Source of the DNA: Pelosinus propionicus DSM 13327
GTDB lineage: Bacteria; Bacillota; Negativicutes; DSM-13327
Length of the DNA stretch: 45,529 bases
Assembly: GCF_900114615.1 (NCBI RefSeq)
Contig: NZ_FOTS01000042.1
Location: 1-45,529, forward strand
Direction of reading: 5' to 3'
Shown: positions 23,514-31,056 of the stretch, in pieces
Layout: each line of letters begins with the position of its first letter
How positions within the stretch are numbered: position 1 is the first letter of the stretch
Made by a program: the position numbers and the translations under genes
Notes under the pieces: model-generated
What the model saw: only the letters and a program-made list of their open reading frames with translations
What the model was told of the DNA's origin: nothing
The model's database searches: none

Positions 23514-23936
23514 GTGAGGCAAAAATTGAACTTAATTACCTTAGGTGTTAAAGATCTAGCCGTATCCCTTGCGTTTTATCGGGATGGACTAGGCTGGAAA
23601 CCTTCCAATGCGAGTCAAAATGATATTGTTTTTTTTGATTTAGGCGGGGTAGGATTAGCCTTGTTTCCTCGAAAATTACTTGCAGAAGATGTAACGGTAA
23701 ATGCTGAAGGAACAGGGTTTTCTGGTATTACGTTAGCACATAATGCGAAGAGTGTGGAAGAGGTTGATGCAGTTTTATCGAAAGCCGAAAAAGCAGGTGC
23801 AACGATTGTCAAAGAAGCCCAGAATGTTTTCTGGGGTGGTTATAGCGGTTACTTCTCTGATCCGGATGGTCATTTATGGGAAGTAGCTTGGAATCCTATG
23901 ATCGGCTTTGATGAGAAAGATGCCTTACTCTTGTAG
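23514..23936 (+). CDS. VOC / glyoxalase-type protein
   Basis: 140 residues, two beta-alpha-beta-beta-beta units typical of the vicinal oxygen chelate fold: LNLITLGVKDLAVSLAFYRD, then GYSGYFSDPDGHLWEVAWNP. I chose the GTG at 23514, which has GGGAGGTG 8 bases upstream, over an ATG at 23478. Such proteins act as lyases, dioxygenases or resistance binding proteins. Substrate unknown. Confidence 0.83.
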   Translation: MRQKLNLITLGVKDLAVSLAFYRDGLGWKPSNASQNDIVFFDLGGVGLALFPRKLLAEDVTVNAEGTGFSGITLAHNAKSVEEVDAVLSKAEKAGATIVKEAQNVFWGGYSGYFSDPDGHLWEVAWNPMIGFDEKDALLL

Positions 23937-24087
23937 CATACCTTGGAAACTGTGCTAATACAGTTTAACTTATTGTAATTGAGAAATAGGATGCATTACG
24001 ATATAATGATAAAAAGATTTTACTATCAAAAAAATTGATGGGGAAGAGTACATGTGCTTCTAACTCATTTCTAGTAGGTGATAATTT

Positions 24088-24942
24088 GTGAAACTAATTG
24101 TATCTGATTTAGATGGCACATTTCTGGATTCAAATCATGAGGTGATTGAAGAAAATGTTGCAGCCCTTAAGATGGCTCAAAGTAAGGGGATAGAAATTGC
24201 GATTGCAACAGGCAGGAATTATGGAAATGTCTTGGCACTATGTAAGCGGGCGAATCTTAAGCCTCATGTAATTTCAAATAATGGTGCGTTTGTATATGAT
24301 AACAATGGAAAACAGATCAAAGCGATTGGTTTGGATAAAGATCATGTAAGAGAAGCACTTGAGTGGCTTAACTATCGTAATTATTTTTATACGTTATGTA
24401 CGGATCACTCTGCATACATGCCGGCTAATGCACATACGATCTTAACCCGTGATTATGAAAATGCAGTTAACCATGTTAGAAAAATGACACCTGAGAAGCT
24501 TAAGGAAGGCATTGATGTGTTCTTAACCTTAGATAGTGCAGTATTTGTTAGTAATTTTAATGAAGTTTTAGAGCAGGATTTTGTTTTTGGTAATATTTCA
24601 GCGATTACTTTAGATGATGATAAGTTACGTCATGGGCGAGAATATTTTAGTAATTATGCAGGGATGTCAATGACCATAGCGGGGAAGGATATTTTTGAAA
24701 TGATTCATCCCTTGGCATCAAAAGGTAATGCATTAGAGGCTTTGACAGCACATTTAGATATTTCATTAGATCAGGTAATGGCATTCGGTGATAACTATAA
24801 TGATATTTCTATGCTGCAAAGAGTTGGTGTGAGTGTAGCAGTAGAAAATGCAGAAGATGACGTTAAAGAAATTTGTAAGCATGTATCTCTTTCAAATGAT
24901 GATAAGGGTGTTGCTTATATGATTCACAAGCTTTTGGGCTAA
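24088..24942 (+). CDS. Cof-type HAD phosphatase
   Basis: 284 residues. HAD motif I is SDLDGT with D7 and D9. Motif II region: IATGRNYGN, then SNNGAFV. Motif IV is FGDNYNDISML near the C-terminus. The cap between is the large Cof/IIB type. It would dephosphorylate sugar phosphates or flavin precursors in the cytoplasm. The start is GTG 24088 after TAGGTG. Single gene with its own downstream hairpin. Confidence 0.9.
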   Translation: MKLIVSDLDGTFLDSNHEVIEENVAALKMAQSKGIEIAIATGRNYGNVLALCKRANLKPHVISNNGAFVYDNNGKQIKAIGLDKDHVREALEWLNYRNYFYTLCTDHSAYMPANAHTILTRDYENAVNHVRKMTPEKLKEGIDVFLTLDSAVFVSNFNEVLEQDFVFGNISAITLDDDKLRHGREYFSNYAGMSMTIAGKDIFEMIHPLASKGNALEALTAHLDISLDQVMAFGDNYNDISMLQRVGVSVAVENAEDDVKEICKHVSLSNDDKGVAYMIHKLLG

Positions 24943-24959
24943 CGATTATTTTGCTGCTG

Positions 24960-24997
24960 CAAAGACGCAATGCCGTTATAGCAGCATTGCGTCTTTG
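24960..24997. terminator. Hairpin after the HAD phosphatase gene
   Basis: A perfect 14-bp stem CAAAGACGCAATGC / GCATTGCGTCTTTG with a 10-nt loop, 17 bases after the stop. There is no clear T run, so it may be a stability hairpin or a weak terminator. Confidence 0.6.
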
Positions 24998-25051
24998 TAG
25001 TTCAAATTTTAAGGTTTTATTGTAATCGTATATGGTTCTAATCATAAAATA

Positions 25052-25091
25052 AAAGCCTTGCACAATTCTAACAAAGAATTAGCGAGGCTTT
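25052..25091 (-). terminator. Terminator of the small membrane protein gene
   Basis: AAAGCCTTGC / GCGAGGCTTT with an inner AATTCT/AGAATT pairing. The minus strand continues with a TTTTATTTTA run. Confidence 0.78.
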
Positions 25092-25122
25092 ATAAGAGAA
25101 GCAACCATACTACAGTCCCCAT

Positions 25123-25341
25123 TTAGTGATGTCGATTTTTTAAAAACAGATTATGAGCGGCTTCGATTACTGCACAAAGTAAGAAAAAGATACAGACAAT
25201 AGTTCCCGAAAATTTGAGGACATCCACTGCAATGGAGCAAAACAGATGCCATGAGCCAATAATTGGTGCAATAAGATAAATACCTAAGAAGATTGTTGAG
25301 GATAATAGTAATAAATAAGCTGATGGATAGTTATTAAACAT
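25123..25341 (-). CDS. Small two-segment membrane protein
   Basis: 72 residues with hydrophobic segments at about 9-26 and 40-62 and a short basic end. AAGGAG lies 6 bases before the ATG and a terminator follows, so I consider it real. Family not recognised. Confidence 0.65.
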   Translation of the reverse strand: MFNNYPSAYLLLLSSTIFLGIYLIAPIIGSWHLFCSIAVDVLKFSGTIVCIFFLLCAVIEAAHNLFLKNRHH

Positions 25342-25498
25342 ATTATCATCTCCTTGGTTTTATTATATCACTCGGAATTGCCAGAGTCTACATATTAAGC
25401 TGAATATTTAGAAAATTTGGAGAAAAATAGTTAAGCTTTCGTTACAGTATAGTATGACTTAGAATCTAAAAAAGGTAGGAAAGAAGAAAGTATACATG

Positions 25499-25550
25499 AA
25501 AAATAGAGGGCACTAAAGGATATTGAGAAACCTTAGTGTCCTCTATTTTT
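25499..25550 (-). terminator. Terminator of the tolC-exbB-exbD-tonB operon
   Basis: A stem of about 20 bp (25499-25519 / 25531-25550) with one bulge; the core is AATAGAGG..CACTA..AGG. A and T runs on both sides allow both directions. It lies 36 bases after the tonB stop. Confidence 0.85.
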
Positions 25551-25586
25551 TTTTATGGACTAAGATCCTATGATTTTATGAAGAAT

Positions 25587-26288
25587 TTACCTTAGTCGAA
25601 AGGAAACTGGCAATGATGTATAGCATGAGACTGTTTTGCCACTATCGCGATCTTTCGCAGGTATAAATCTCCATTTTGCAACTGCAGCTACGGCCGCATC
25701 ATCTAAGGAGGAATGCCCAGTTGATTTGCTTACAGAAATTTCTCCGGGACGGCCATTTGCTAGAATTTGTACTCTTAGCTCGGCAGTGCCTTCCAAGCCA
25801 GCCTGTCGGGCCTCTGCCGGGTAAGATGGATCTACTCTTGATAAGATACCTGGTGCCGCGATACCGCCGCGTGAACCGCCGCCACTTACCGCAGCGGGCG
25901 CTGCAGAACTACTGGAACTGCTAGCTTCACTGGAGGAAGATGAGGCGGAGGAGCTTGGGGCTTCCGCTTCTGTCATGGTCAAATCACTGGTTGTAACAAC
26001 AGCCTCTGAGTTGACAACAGGAGTACTTGTTTTTATTTGTTCTAGTGGCGTTGTTTGCGTGGGAATTGGTTTGGGTACATCAGGGAAATGTTGAGGATCA
26101 GGTAAAGAGGGACTATTGCCAGCCCGATCTGCCGGGTCACTCATTAAATCCATTTCCAGAATGACCTCTTCTTGTATTGGCAATTTAGCTGTAAATCCTG
26201 AAGCGATATAACCTGCTGTCACTAATAGGATCATATGAAGAAAAAAGGATACAGCCATGGCTTTACGCCAATGAAATGCATAGGACAT
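25587..26288 (-). CDS. tonB: TonB energy-transducing protein
   Basis: 233 residues. An N-terminal inner-membrane anchor (about 9-30) is followed by a periplasmic spacer rich in proline (about 60-90) and then serine (about 108-130), in place of the usual long Pro-Lys repeat. The C-terminal TonB domain covers about 148-233: SRVDPSYPAEARQAGLEGT, LDDAAVAAVAKWRFIPA. It would carry proton-motive energy from ExbB-ExbD to the outer-membrane receptors at 36019 and 38929. The poly-serine spacer is a peculiarity. It is last in the operon, 7 bases after exbD. Confidence 0.92.
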   Translation of the reverse strand: MSYAFHWRKAMAVSFFLHMILLVTAGYIASGFTAKLPIQEEVILEMDLMSDPADRAGNSPSLPDPQHFPDVPKPIPTQTTPLEQIKTSTPVVNSEAVVTTSDLTMTEAEAPSSSASSSSSEASSSSSSAAPAAVSGGGSRGGIAAPGILSRVDPSYPAEARQAGLEGTAELRVQILANGRPGEISVSKSTGHSSLDDAAVAAVAKWRFIPAKDRDSGKTVSCYTSLPVSFRLR

Positions 26289-26295
26289 AGCCGAT

Positions 26296-26703
26296 TTACC
26301 TCGCTTTCTCTGCCGCTACCGATACTCGGTGAGCTCCGGCTAACTTAAGTTCATCCAAAACAGCGATTACTTGACCGTATGGTACTTGTTTATCGCCTCT
26401 CAAGACAAAAATATTATCCGGCTGTTTCCCCAATTCTAGACTGACTCGCTTAGCCAGTAAGTTCAGCGGTATTTCTTCCTGATTAAACATTACACTGCCA
26501 TTATCCATAACTGTAATGTTTATACTGCTAGGTTTATCCTGCTGAACAGATGCTGCCTGAGGCAGATTTACAGGAATGGTGTGCTGCTCTACCATATACA
26601 AAGTGCTCATCATAAAAAATACTAATAAAAAAAACATAATATCAATTAGAGGGATAACCATCAATTGTGGCTGATTCGCTACTCGTAAACTACGCAATCT
26701 CAT
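26296..26703 (-). CDS. exbD: ExbD biopolymer transport protein
   Basis: 135 residues. One membrane segment (about 15-36) includes the conserved proton-path aspartate in LIDIMFFLLVFF, D21 in my count. The periplasmic domain follows (INITVMDNGSVMFNQEEIP, VLRGDKQVPYGQVIAVLDEL). It forms the TonB motor with ExbB, whose gene it overlaps by 14 bases. Confidence 0.92.
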   Translation of the reverse strand: MRLRSLRVANQPQLMVIPLIDIMFFLLVFFMMSTLYMVEQHTIPVNLPQAASVQQDKPSSINITVMDNGSVMFNQEEIPLNLLAKRVSLELGKQPDNIFVLRGDKQVPYGQVIAVLDELKLAGAHRVSVAAEKAR

Positions 26704-27337
26704 GTGTTTCTCTCCGTGCTGCTTTTTTTAATGGCATATAGCTGATAATTAATGCAGCTGTTTGCTCAATATCACTGATCATACGATTAACTCTTCGAGA
26801 AAAGTAACTGTGAGAGACAAGAGCCAAAGTTGCAACACTAAGACCGGTTGCAGTCGCAACAAGTGCTTCTCCAACACCGCCTGTAATAGCCATAGGCTGT
26901 CCGGATTGTACATTAAATACGCTAAACGAATCGATCATGCCAATAACAGTTCCTAATAATCCAAGCAGTGGGGCTAGCGTAACAATTGTGCTCAAATCAT
27001 CAAGGCGTTCTCGCAATCGATCTGCTGCCAAAGTGGCACTGCTTTCTAAAGCATTTTCTACTTGACCATTTCTTTGAGAAGCCAATAGACCAGCTAAGGC
27101 TACTTGTGAAAGAGTATGGGGTTTCTGCTCACATAATTGAATGGCATCATTTAAACGCTGCTTTTCCAATAAAGGCTGTAATGCTTGATGAAAAGCTTGT
27201 GTGTTGGCAAATGCATTTTTGTAATATAAAACGCGCTCAACGGCAATTGCTACCACGGATAGAGAGCAAATTGCTAAAAGATACATAACAGGTCCACCCT
27301 TGTGAAACAAGTCAATTGAATGATTTAAAAATTCCAT
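26690..27337 (-). CDS. exbB: ExbB / TolQ-type proton channel protein
   Basis: 215 residues with three membrane segments: about 13-33, 118-140 and 155-178. The conserved MotA/TolQ/ExbB core reads LAPLLGLLGTVIGMIDSF and ITGGVGEALVATATGLSVA. It forms the pentameric channel around ExbD. The order tolC-like, exbB, exbD, tonB on one strand under a Fur-like box ties it to iron or heme uptake. Confidence 0.93.
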   Translation of the reverse strand: MEFLNHSIDLFHKGGPVMYLLAICSLSVVAIAVERVLYYKNAFANTQAFHQALQPLLEKQRLNDAIQLCEQKPHTLSQVALAGLLASQRNGQVENALESSATLAADRLRERLDDLSTIVTLAPLLGLLGTVIGMIDSFSVFNVQSGQPMAITGGVGEALVATATGLSVATLALVSHSYFSRRVNRMISDIEQTAALIISYMPLKKAARRETHEIA

Positions 27338-27423
27338 AGTTATATTAGCTCCTTATAAATAATTTTGATAAGTTTTTTACATTTAAAATTTATTGCAATA
27401 GTAAAGCAGTGGTGTAAGACTGC

Positions 27424-28674
27424 TTACCATGTAACAGGAAGCATACCAGTAACTCGCAGCAGATGTACCCGGCATTTGTGGTAATCATAGAGAGTATTGA
27501 TATGATTTGTTTTAGCTTCCGTTAGTGTGCTATAGGAATTTAGCAAATCTTCGTTGGTGGTTTTGCCAGATTGAAATTCCAAAACAGCCACTTCATAGTC
27601 CTCTGTAGATTTAGCGAGGAATTGAGCAGCTTCTTTCATTACAATATCAGCTTGTTGAAAGTAATAAAAGGCTTCTCTGGTTTCTTGAGTAATCTTCTCA
27701 ATTTTCTGTTCTAAGTATTCTTGTGATCTCGCTTCTTCTAAACTGGCCTGGCGGACTTGTATGTTAGACCGGCCAGCATCAAACAAATTGGTGGATACAC
27801 TAACAGTGGTGTACCAATACTGCTCTGGCAGCCAGAGGTCGCTGGCAACAAAAAGTAAATAAATATTAGGACGCTTATTGCTGGCTGCGACTTTTATACC
27901 CCATTGAGCCACGGCTTGTTCCTTACGGGCTTGCTTTAAATCATTACGCTGCTGTAGAGCAGTCTGAATAGCAAGATCTAATGTTTCAGGGGTAGACTGT
28001 CCAGGTATTTCCGACAAAATCAATTCCTGATCTGGCTGAATCTGCAAGAGACTTGTTAGCTGGCTTGTGACCAGTTGGCGCTCATTATGTATGCGAATGT
28101 AATTTTGCCGGGCTTGCGCCAATTTGCTTTCGATTCTCAGCACATTTTTCTTAGAATCTGCCTTGGCAGGATCTTGAAGTTTAGCTTGTGCTAAATGCTG
28201 ATTTAGGTTTTCTACAATTTGGTTTGCTAGATCCTCACGACTTTTAGCTTGCAATACATTATAATAAGCCAGCATCGTATTGGCAGTTACCTGCTGTTTG
28301 GTGTGTTCCAGATTATCAGCGGCTCCCTCATAGAACTCTTGTGACTGCATCACCAAGCTTTTAGTCCGGCCTCCATCAGACAAGGGAAGTTTAGCCGTCA
28401 AATAGTTGCCATACTCCGGTTTGGGTGATTTTTCAATTTGAGTATGCTCATGTGTCATACTGACGGTAGGCCAATAAGTAGCCTTATTTCTCTTAATTTC
28501 CAAGGAGGCTTTGGCCGCATCTAGCTCCGCTATTTTTACTGCATGACTGCGGGTTAGCGCCAAATGTATGCTCTCAGGAAGGGTGAGGGCAAGAGGAGCA
28601 GCATAGCCCCAATTTGGTGCGCCCCAGCAAAGAAGAGTGATGCCGGCACAAAAAAAAGTCCGACGAAAGTTCAT
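27424..28674 (-). CDS. TolC family outer-membrane channel
   Basis: 416 residues. A signal peptide (1-25, ending WGYAA) precedes two repeats of the outer membrane efflux protein domain with long coiled-coil helices, for example LAYYNVLQAKSREDLANQIV and TREAFYYFQQADIVMKEAA. It forms the exit duct for secretion or drug efflux. Here it is first gene of the exbB-exbD-tonB operon without a periplasmic adaptor or pump gene, so its partner is elsewhere. Siderophore or porphyrin export is possible (inference). AAGGAG precedes the ATG. Confidence 0.9.
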   Translation of the reverse strand: MNFRRTFFCAGITLLCWGAPNWGYAAPLALTLPESIHLALTRSHAVKIAELDAAKASLEIKRNKATYWPTVSMTHEHTQIEKSPKPEYGNYLTAKLPLSDGGRTKSLVMQSQEFYEGAADNLEHTKQQVTANTMLAYYNVLQAKSREDLANQIVENLNQHLAQAKLQDPAKADSKKNVLRIESKLAQARQNYIRIHNERQLVTSQLTSLLQIQPDQELILSEIPGQSTPETLDLAIQTALQQRNDLKQARKEQAVAQWGIKVAASNKRPNIYLLFVASDLWLPEQYWYTTVSVSTNLFDAGRSNIQVRQASLEEARSQEYLEQKIEKITQETREAFYYFQQADIVMKEAAQFLAKSTEDYEVAVLEFQSGKTTNEDLLNSYSTLTEAKTNHINTLYDYHKCRVHLLRVTGMLPVTW

Positions 28675-28894
28675 ACATTGCTGTCTCCTTACATTTTAAT
28701 ATGCCACCAGTACCAGATGCACCCACTGGATGGCATAGATAGCAGGGGAGCAAACATGCCAAATGGTGATCAAGTTTAAAATACCTACATCTGACCAAAT
28801 GACTGATGATCTGCTTAATATTGCGGTATATGACTAACCACAGTGGGCGCATCTGCACTTGTCTATGGTGCAGATGCCGATACAACCGTCTCAT
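28574..28894 (-). CDS. Questionable 106-codon frame in the tolC leader
   Basis: ATG 28894 has AAAGGAG four bases upstream and the frame stays open across the leader and 100 bases into the tolC-like gene. The peptide is rich in His, Cys and Arg and looks unlike a folded protein. The same leader holds a perfect 10-bp hairpin, GCATCTGCAC / GTGCAGATGC (28849-28877). It could be a leader peptide or just chance. Confidence 0.25.
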   Translation of the reverse strand: MRRLYRHLHHRQVQMRPLWLVIYRNIKQIISHLVRCRYFKLDHHLACLLPCYLCHPVGASGTGGILKCKETAMYELSSDFFLCRHHSSLLGRTKLGLCCSSCPHPS

Positions 28895-28934
28895 TCAACT
28901 CCTTTATGTTTTTTAAAAATTGTTAGATGTGAGA

Positions 28935-28957
28935 AGAATGATATAAATAATCATTCT
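28935..28957 (-). promoter_or_regulatory. Fur-like box of the tolC-exbB-exbD-tonB operon
   Basis: AGAATGAT-ATAAATA-ATCATTCT is symmetric and close to the Fur consensus GATAATGATAATCATTATC. It lies about 260 bases before the tolC-like start, suggesting iron repression. Confidence 0.65.
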
Positions 28958-29314
28958 CGATACAGCTAAATGGCAAATCGTAAGCACGAGTTAAGCGATG
29001 CTTTCTAAAATGATATTAACTTGTGTTGAAAACCATTATAGCAAGAAATTTTAATAGATGTCAATCATTATAGAACGTAATTATGAGAGGTCTGAAAAAA
29101 ATTTAGATTGTCATAGCGTGAGAACGAATCTCACGTTTTAAGGTATTTAAGTAGTATTTTCTTTGCTAAAAAGGAGCATTTTTAAATCAATTTGGGTTAG
29201 TATACAAATTACAAAATGTAGACGGAGCATTATATAGAAGGATTTTGCAATTTTAAGCTTCTATAACTATTTTTGTTTGCAATAGGTTCGTACAAGAGAT
29301 TCTGTCTATTATAG
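28958..29314. other. Non-coding gap of about 357 bases
   Basis: Contains CGTGAGA-ACGAA-TCTCACG (29117-29135), a 7-bp perfect inverted repeat followed by TTTTAAGG, a possible operator or weak terminator. No gene seen. It lies between the 3' end of the minus-strand fusion gene and the promoter of the minus-strand tolC operon. Confidence 0.4.
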
Positions 29315-30256
29315 TTATTGATAAAATAAATTGGACAGATAGTCAATGGCTTCATCTACCCGGCTGCCGGGATTAACAGCAAACAGGCAGTATGGCAGCT
29401 GGTAGACCCGATTTTCTTGTACGGCTTTTAGCTTTCTCCAGCTAGGGTGAAGTGCCAATTCATTGCGAATTTGATCACCGACCGTAGTGTCGTAGCTATG
29501 AGTAATTAGCAAGATCAAGTCGGGGCTGGTCTGAAGCGCAATGTTGAGGCTAAGGGGGGCATATCCCATGGCATTGCCGCCTGCGTCTTGAACAATATTT
29601 TTTGCATTAAGGCGATGGAGCAGGTCACCAATAAAACTGTTTGGCAGTGCCATATGAAAACTTTCAGCAGATCCCCAGACAACGAGAACCTTTGGTGAGG
29701 GCTTATTCTTGCTTTTTGCTTGAACCTGCTGCAATTTGCTGTCCAAACGATGAATCACCTGAGAAGCTTGCTGAGAATGATCTGTCAATTCACCATAAAA
29801 GCGCAGGGTTTGGCTAATCTGCTGGTAATTATTTAATCTTTGAAGGTATACTAAGATCCCTGCTTTTTCTAGTGAGGTGAGGATTGGCTGACGCAAATGA
29901 ATATCAGTAGTTAATACTAAGTCGGGTTTCAAAGCTATAATCTGATCAATGTTGGGAGCTGGTGTTTCGCCTATAGATGGTACGTCTTTAATTCGCTCCA
30001 TCAGATCCGACGATAGTGCCATAGTACTGGGGCGGCCGATTAATTCTCCGCCAACGGCATAATATAAATCAACATTAGAAGCATTGAGAGCAATAAGCCG
30101 CAGCGCTCGCCCCTTTTTAATTGTTTGTATTAAACTGCATTTTGGACACTGAATTTCAATATACTTTACCTGTCCTTTGAATAGTAGTCTGTTGCATTTT
30201 GAGCAGCGACATTCATTTGAACTAGTGTTGTTTATCATCGTATGACATGCTTTCAT
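29315..30256 (-). CDS. Com-type zinc ribbon fused to a heme-type substrate-binding domain
   Basis: 313 residues in two parts. Residues about 14-46 are a zinc ribbon, CRCSKCNRLLFKG with C16/C18/C21 and QCPKC with C37/C40, matching Com-family proteins. The phage Mu Com protein is an RNA-binding translational activator. Residues about 51-313 are an ABC substrate-binding domain (ALRLIALNASNVDLYYAVGG, IALKPDLVL) closely similar to the exported protein at 31057. There is no signal peptide, so it should stay in the cytoplasm. GGAGG six bases upstream fixes the start. It is divergent from the stand-alone Com-like gene, with Fur-like boxes between. I infer a ligand-sensing regulator; a non-functional hybrid is the alternative. 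Confidence 0.85.
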   Translation of the reverse strand: MKACHTMINNTSSNECRCSKCNRLLFKGQVKYIEIQCPKCSLIQTIKKGRALRLIALNASNVDLYYAVGGELIGRPSTMALSSDLMERIKDVPSIGETPAPNIDQIIALKPDLVLTTDIHLRQPILTSLEKAGILVYLQRLNNYQQISQTLRFYGELTDHSQQASQVIHRLDSKLQQVQAKSKNKPSPKVLVVWGSAESFHMALPNSFIGDLLHRLNAKNIVQDAGGNAMGYAPLSLNIALQTSPDLILLITHSYDTTVGDQIRNELALHPSWRKLKAVQENRVYQLPYCLFAVNPGSRVDEAIDYLSNLFYQ

Positions 30257-30291
30257 GATATTCCTCCATTAACAGGAATTTAAGATATAAA

Positions 30292-30343
30292 TAAAAAACT
30301 CCGTGCGAAATTATGATTTCATCACGGAGCTCTAGGCCCTCTA
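30292..30343 (-). promoter_or_regulatory. Conserved leader element, copy 1 (before the Com-PBP fusion)
   Basis: Minus strand: TAGAGGGCCTAGAGCTCC, then hairpin CTCCGTG / CACGGAG (30299-30305 / 30323-30329) and TTTTTTATTTAT. It looks like a terminator or attenuator with an extra conserved 5' block shared with copies 2 and 3. It lies 36 bases before the fusion gene. Confidence 0.7.
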
Positions 30344-30351
30344 GTATATAG

Positions 30352-30384
30352 TTCTTATAATGATAACTATTATCATTATAAGAA
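30352..30384. promoter_or_regulatory. Perfect palindromic Fur-like box
   Basis: Arms TTCTTATAATGATAA and TTATCATTATAAGAA are 15-bp perfect complements around CTA. It contains the Fur-type core ATAATGATA..TATCATTAT and lies upstream of the minus-strand fusion gene. Confidence 0.78.
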
Positions 30385-30462
30385 TGAGATGCAATCTTGT
30401 CAAGAAGAACTCATGCAAGAGTAAGGGGCAGATGACTATCGATACCATTTTATAAAATTAAA

Positions 30463-30491
30463 TTGACTTTGATAATGATTATCAATATACT
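30463..30491 (+). promoter_or_regulatory. Sigma-A promoter with Fur box filling the spacer (1)
   Basis: TTGACT (30463-30468), 17-base spacer TTGATAATGATTATCAA, TATACT (30486-30491). The spacer is a perfect palindrome of Fur type, so repressor and RNA polymerase would compete. It drives the stand-alone Com-like gene. Confidence 0.85.
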
Positions 30492-30590
30492 AAGTAGTAA
30501 AAGTTAATCCTTCCTTATTTTACTATGGGGAAAAAATCATGCGCCACTATGGCAGTTGATGTTTAAGATCGATAATTTGGAGTGATGCAC

Positions 30591-30779
30591 ATGGAAATAA
30601 GGGATAAAGAATTGCGGCATGCAAGACCAAAATGGCCGGAAGTACGCTGTATTCAATGTAATCGTTTATTATTTCGTGGAATTGTTGAAGATATGGAGAT
30701 TAAATGCTCGCGGTGCGGCACAATTCAGCATATCGGTGAGTGCAAACAAGAAGAAAAAATGAACGTTTGTAATCGATAA
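30591..30779 (+). CDS. Com-family zinc ribbon protein
   Basis: 62 residues. The zinc ribbon has C20, C23, C39 and C42 (RCIQCNRLLFRG, IKCSRCGTIQHI), nearly the same as the N-terminus of the fusion protein on the other strand. Com of phage Mu binds mRNA and opens a translation-blocking stem. Relatives in bacterial chromosomes are mostly unstudied. I chose ATG 30591 because GGAG lies 8 bases upstream; ATG 30585 is too close to it. It sits between two near-identical Fur promoters, upstream of the heme importer genes. Confidence 0.8.
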   Translation: MEIRDKELRHARPKWPEVRCIQCNRLLFRGIVEDMEIKCSRCGTIQHIGECKQEEKMNVCNR

Positions 30780-30799
30780 GCTGGTTTACAAAAAAGGTG

Positions 30800-30828
30800 T
30801 TGACTTTGAGAATTGTTATCAATATACT
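30800..30828 (+). promoter_or_regulatory. Sigma-A promoter with Fur box filling the spacer (2)
   Basis: TTGACT (30800-30805), spacer TTGAGAATTGTTATCAA, TATACT (30823-30828). About 30 bases are near-identical to the promoter at 30463, implying a duplicated regulatory unit. It drives the heme importer operon at 31057. Confidence 0.85.
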
Positions 30829-30905
30829 AAGGATCAATACTAGTATTTGTAAGCCGATGCTGGCTTTGCGCTAAATTGAATAGAATGGTTAGCAAAATAA
30901 CCGAT

Positions 30906-30955
30906 TAGAGAGCCTAGAGCTCCGTGCCAATAGTATTATGCACGGAGTTTTTATT
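30906..30955 (+). promoter_or_regulatory. Conserved leader element, copy 2 (before the heme importer)
   Basis: TAGAGAGCCTAGAGCTCC, hairpin CTCCGTGC / GCACGGAG (30920-30927 / 30940-30947), then TTTTTATTTATTTT. Two small hairpins precede it in the same leader (AAGCC/GGCTT and GGTTA/TAACC). About 100 bases before the binding-protein gene. Confidence 0.75.
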
Positions 30956-31056
30956 TATTTTAAGAAAATTGCAGCTACGCGCAGCTGCTTTATTACTGGC
31001 TTAAGTAGTCTTGATGTAAGAGCCGTACGTGTGAAAATAAGAAGTGAGGTGTAAAT

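Noticed and set aside
28680-28900. Cobalamin riboswitch upstream of the tolC-like gene
   Set aside because: I looked for the B12 box (GCCACTG) and related conserved blocks and did not find them in the right order.
30292-30955. Leader elements as plain terminators only
   Set aside because: The conserved TAGAGRGCC block outside the stem and the repeated position before heme genes argue for more, though termination may be part of the function.
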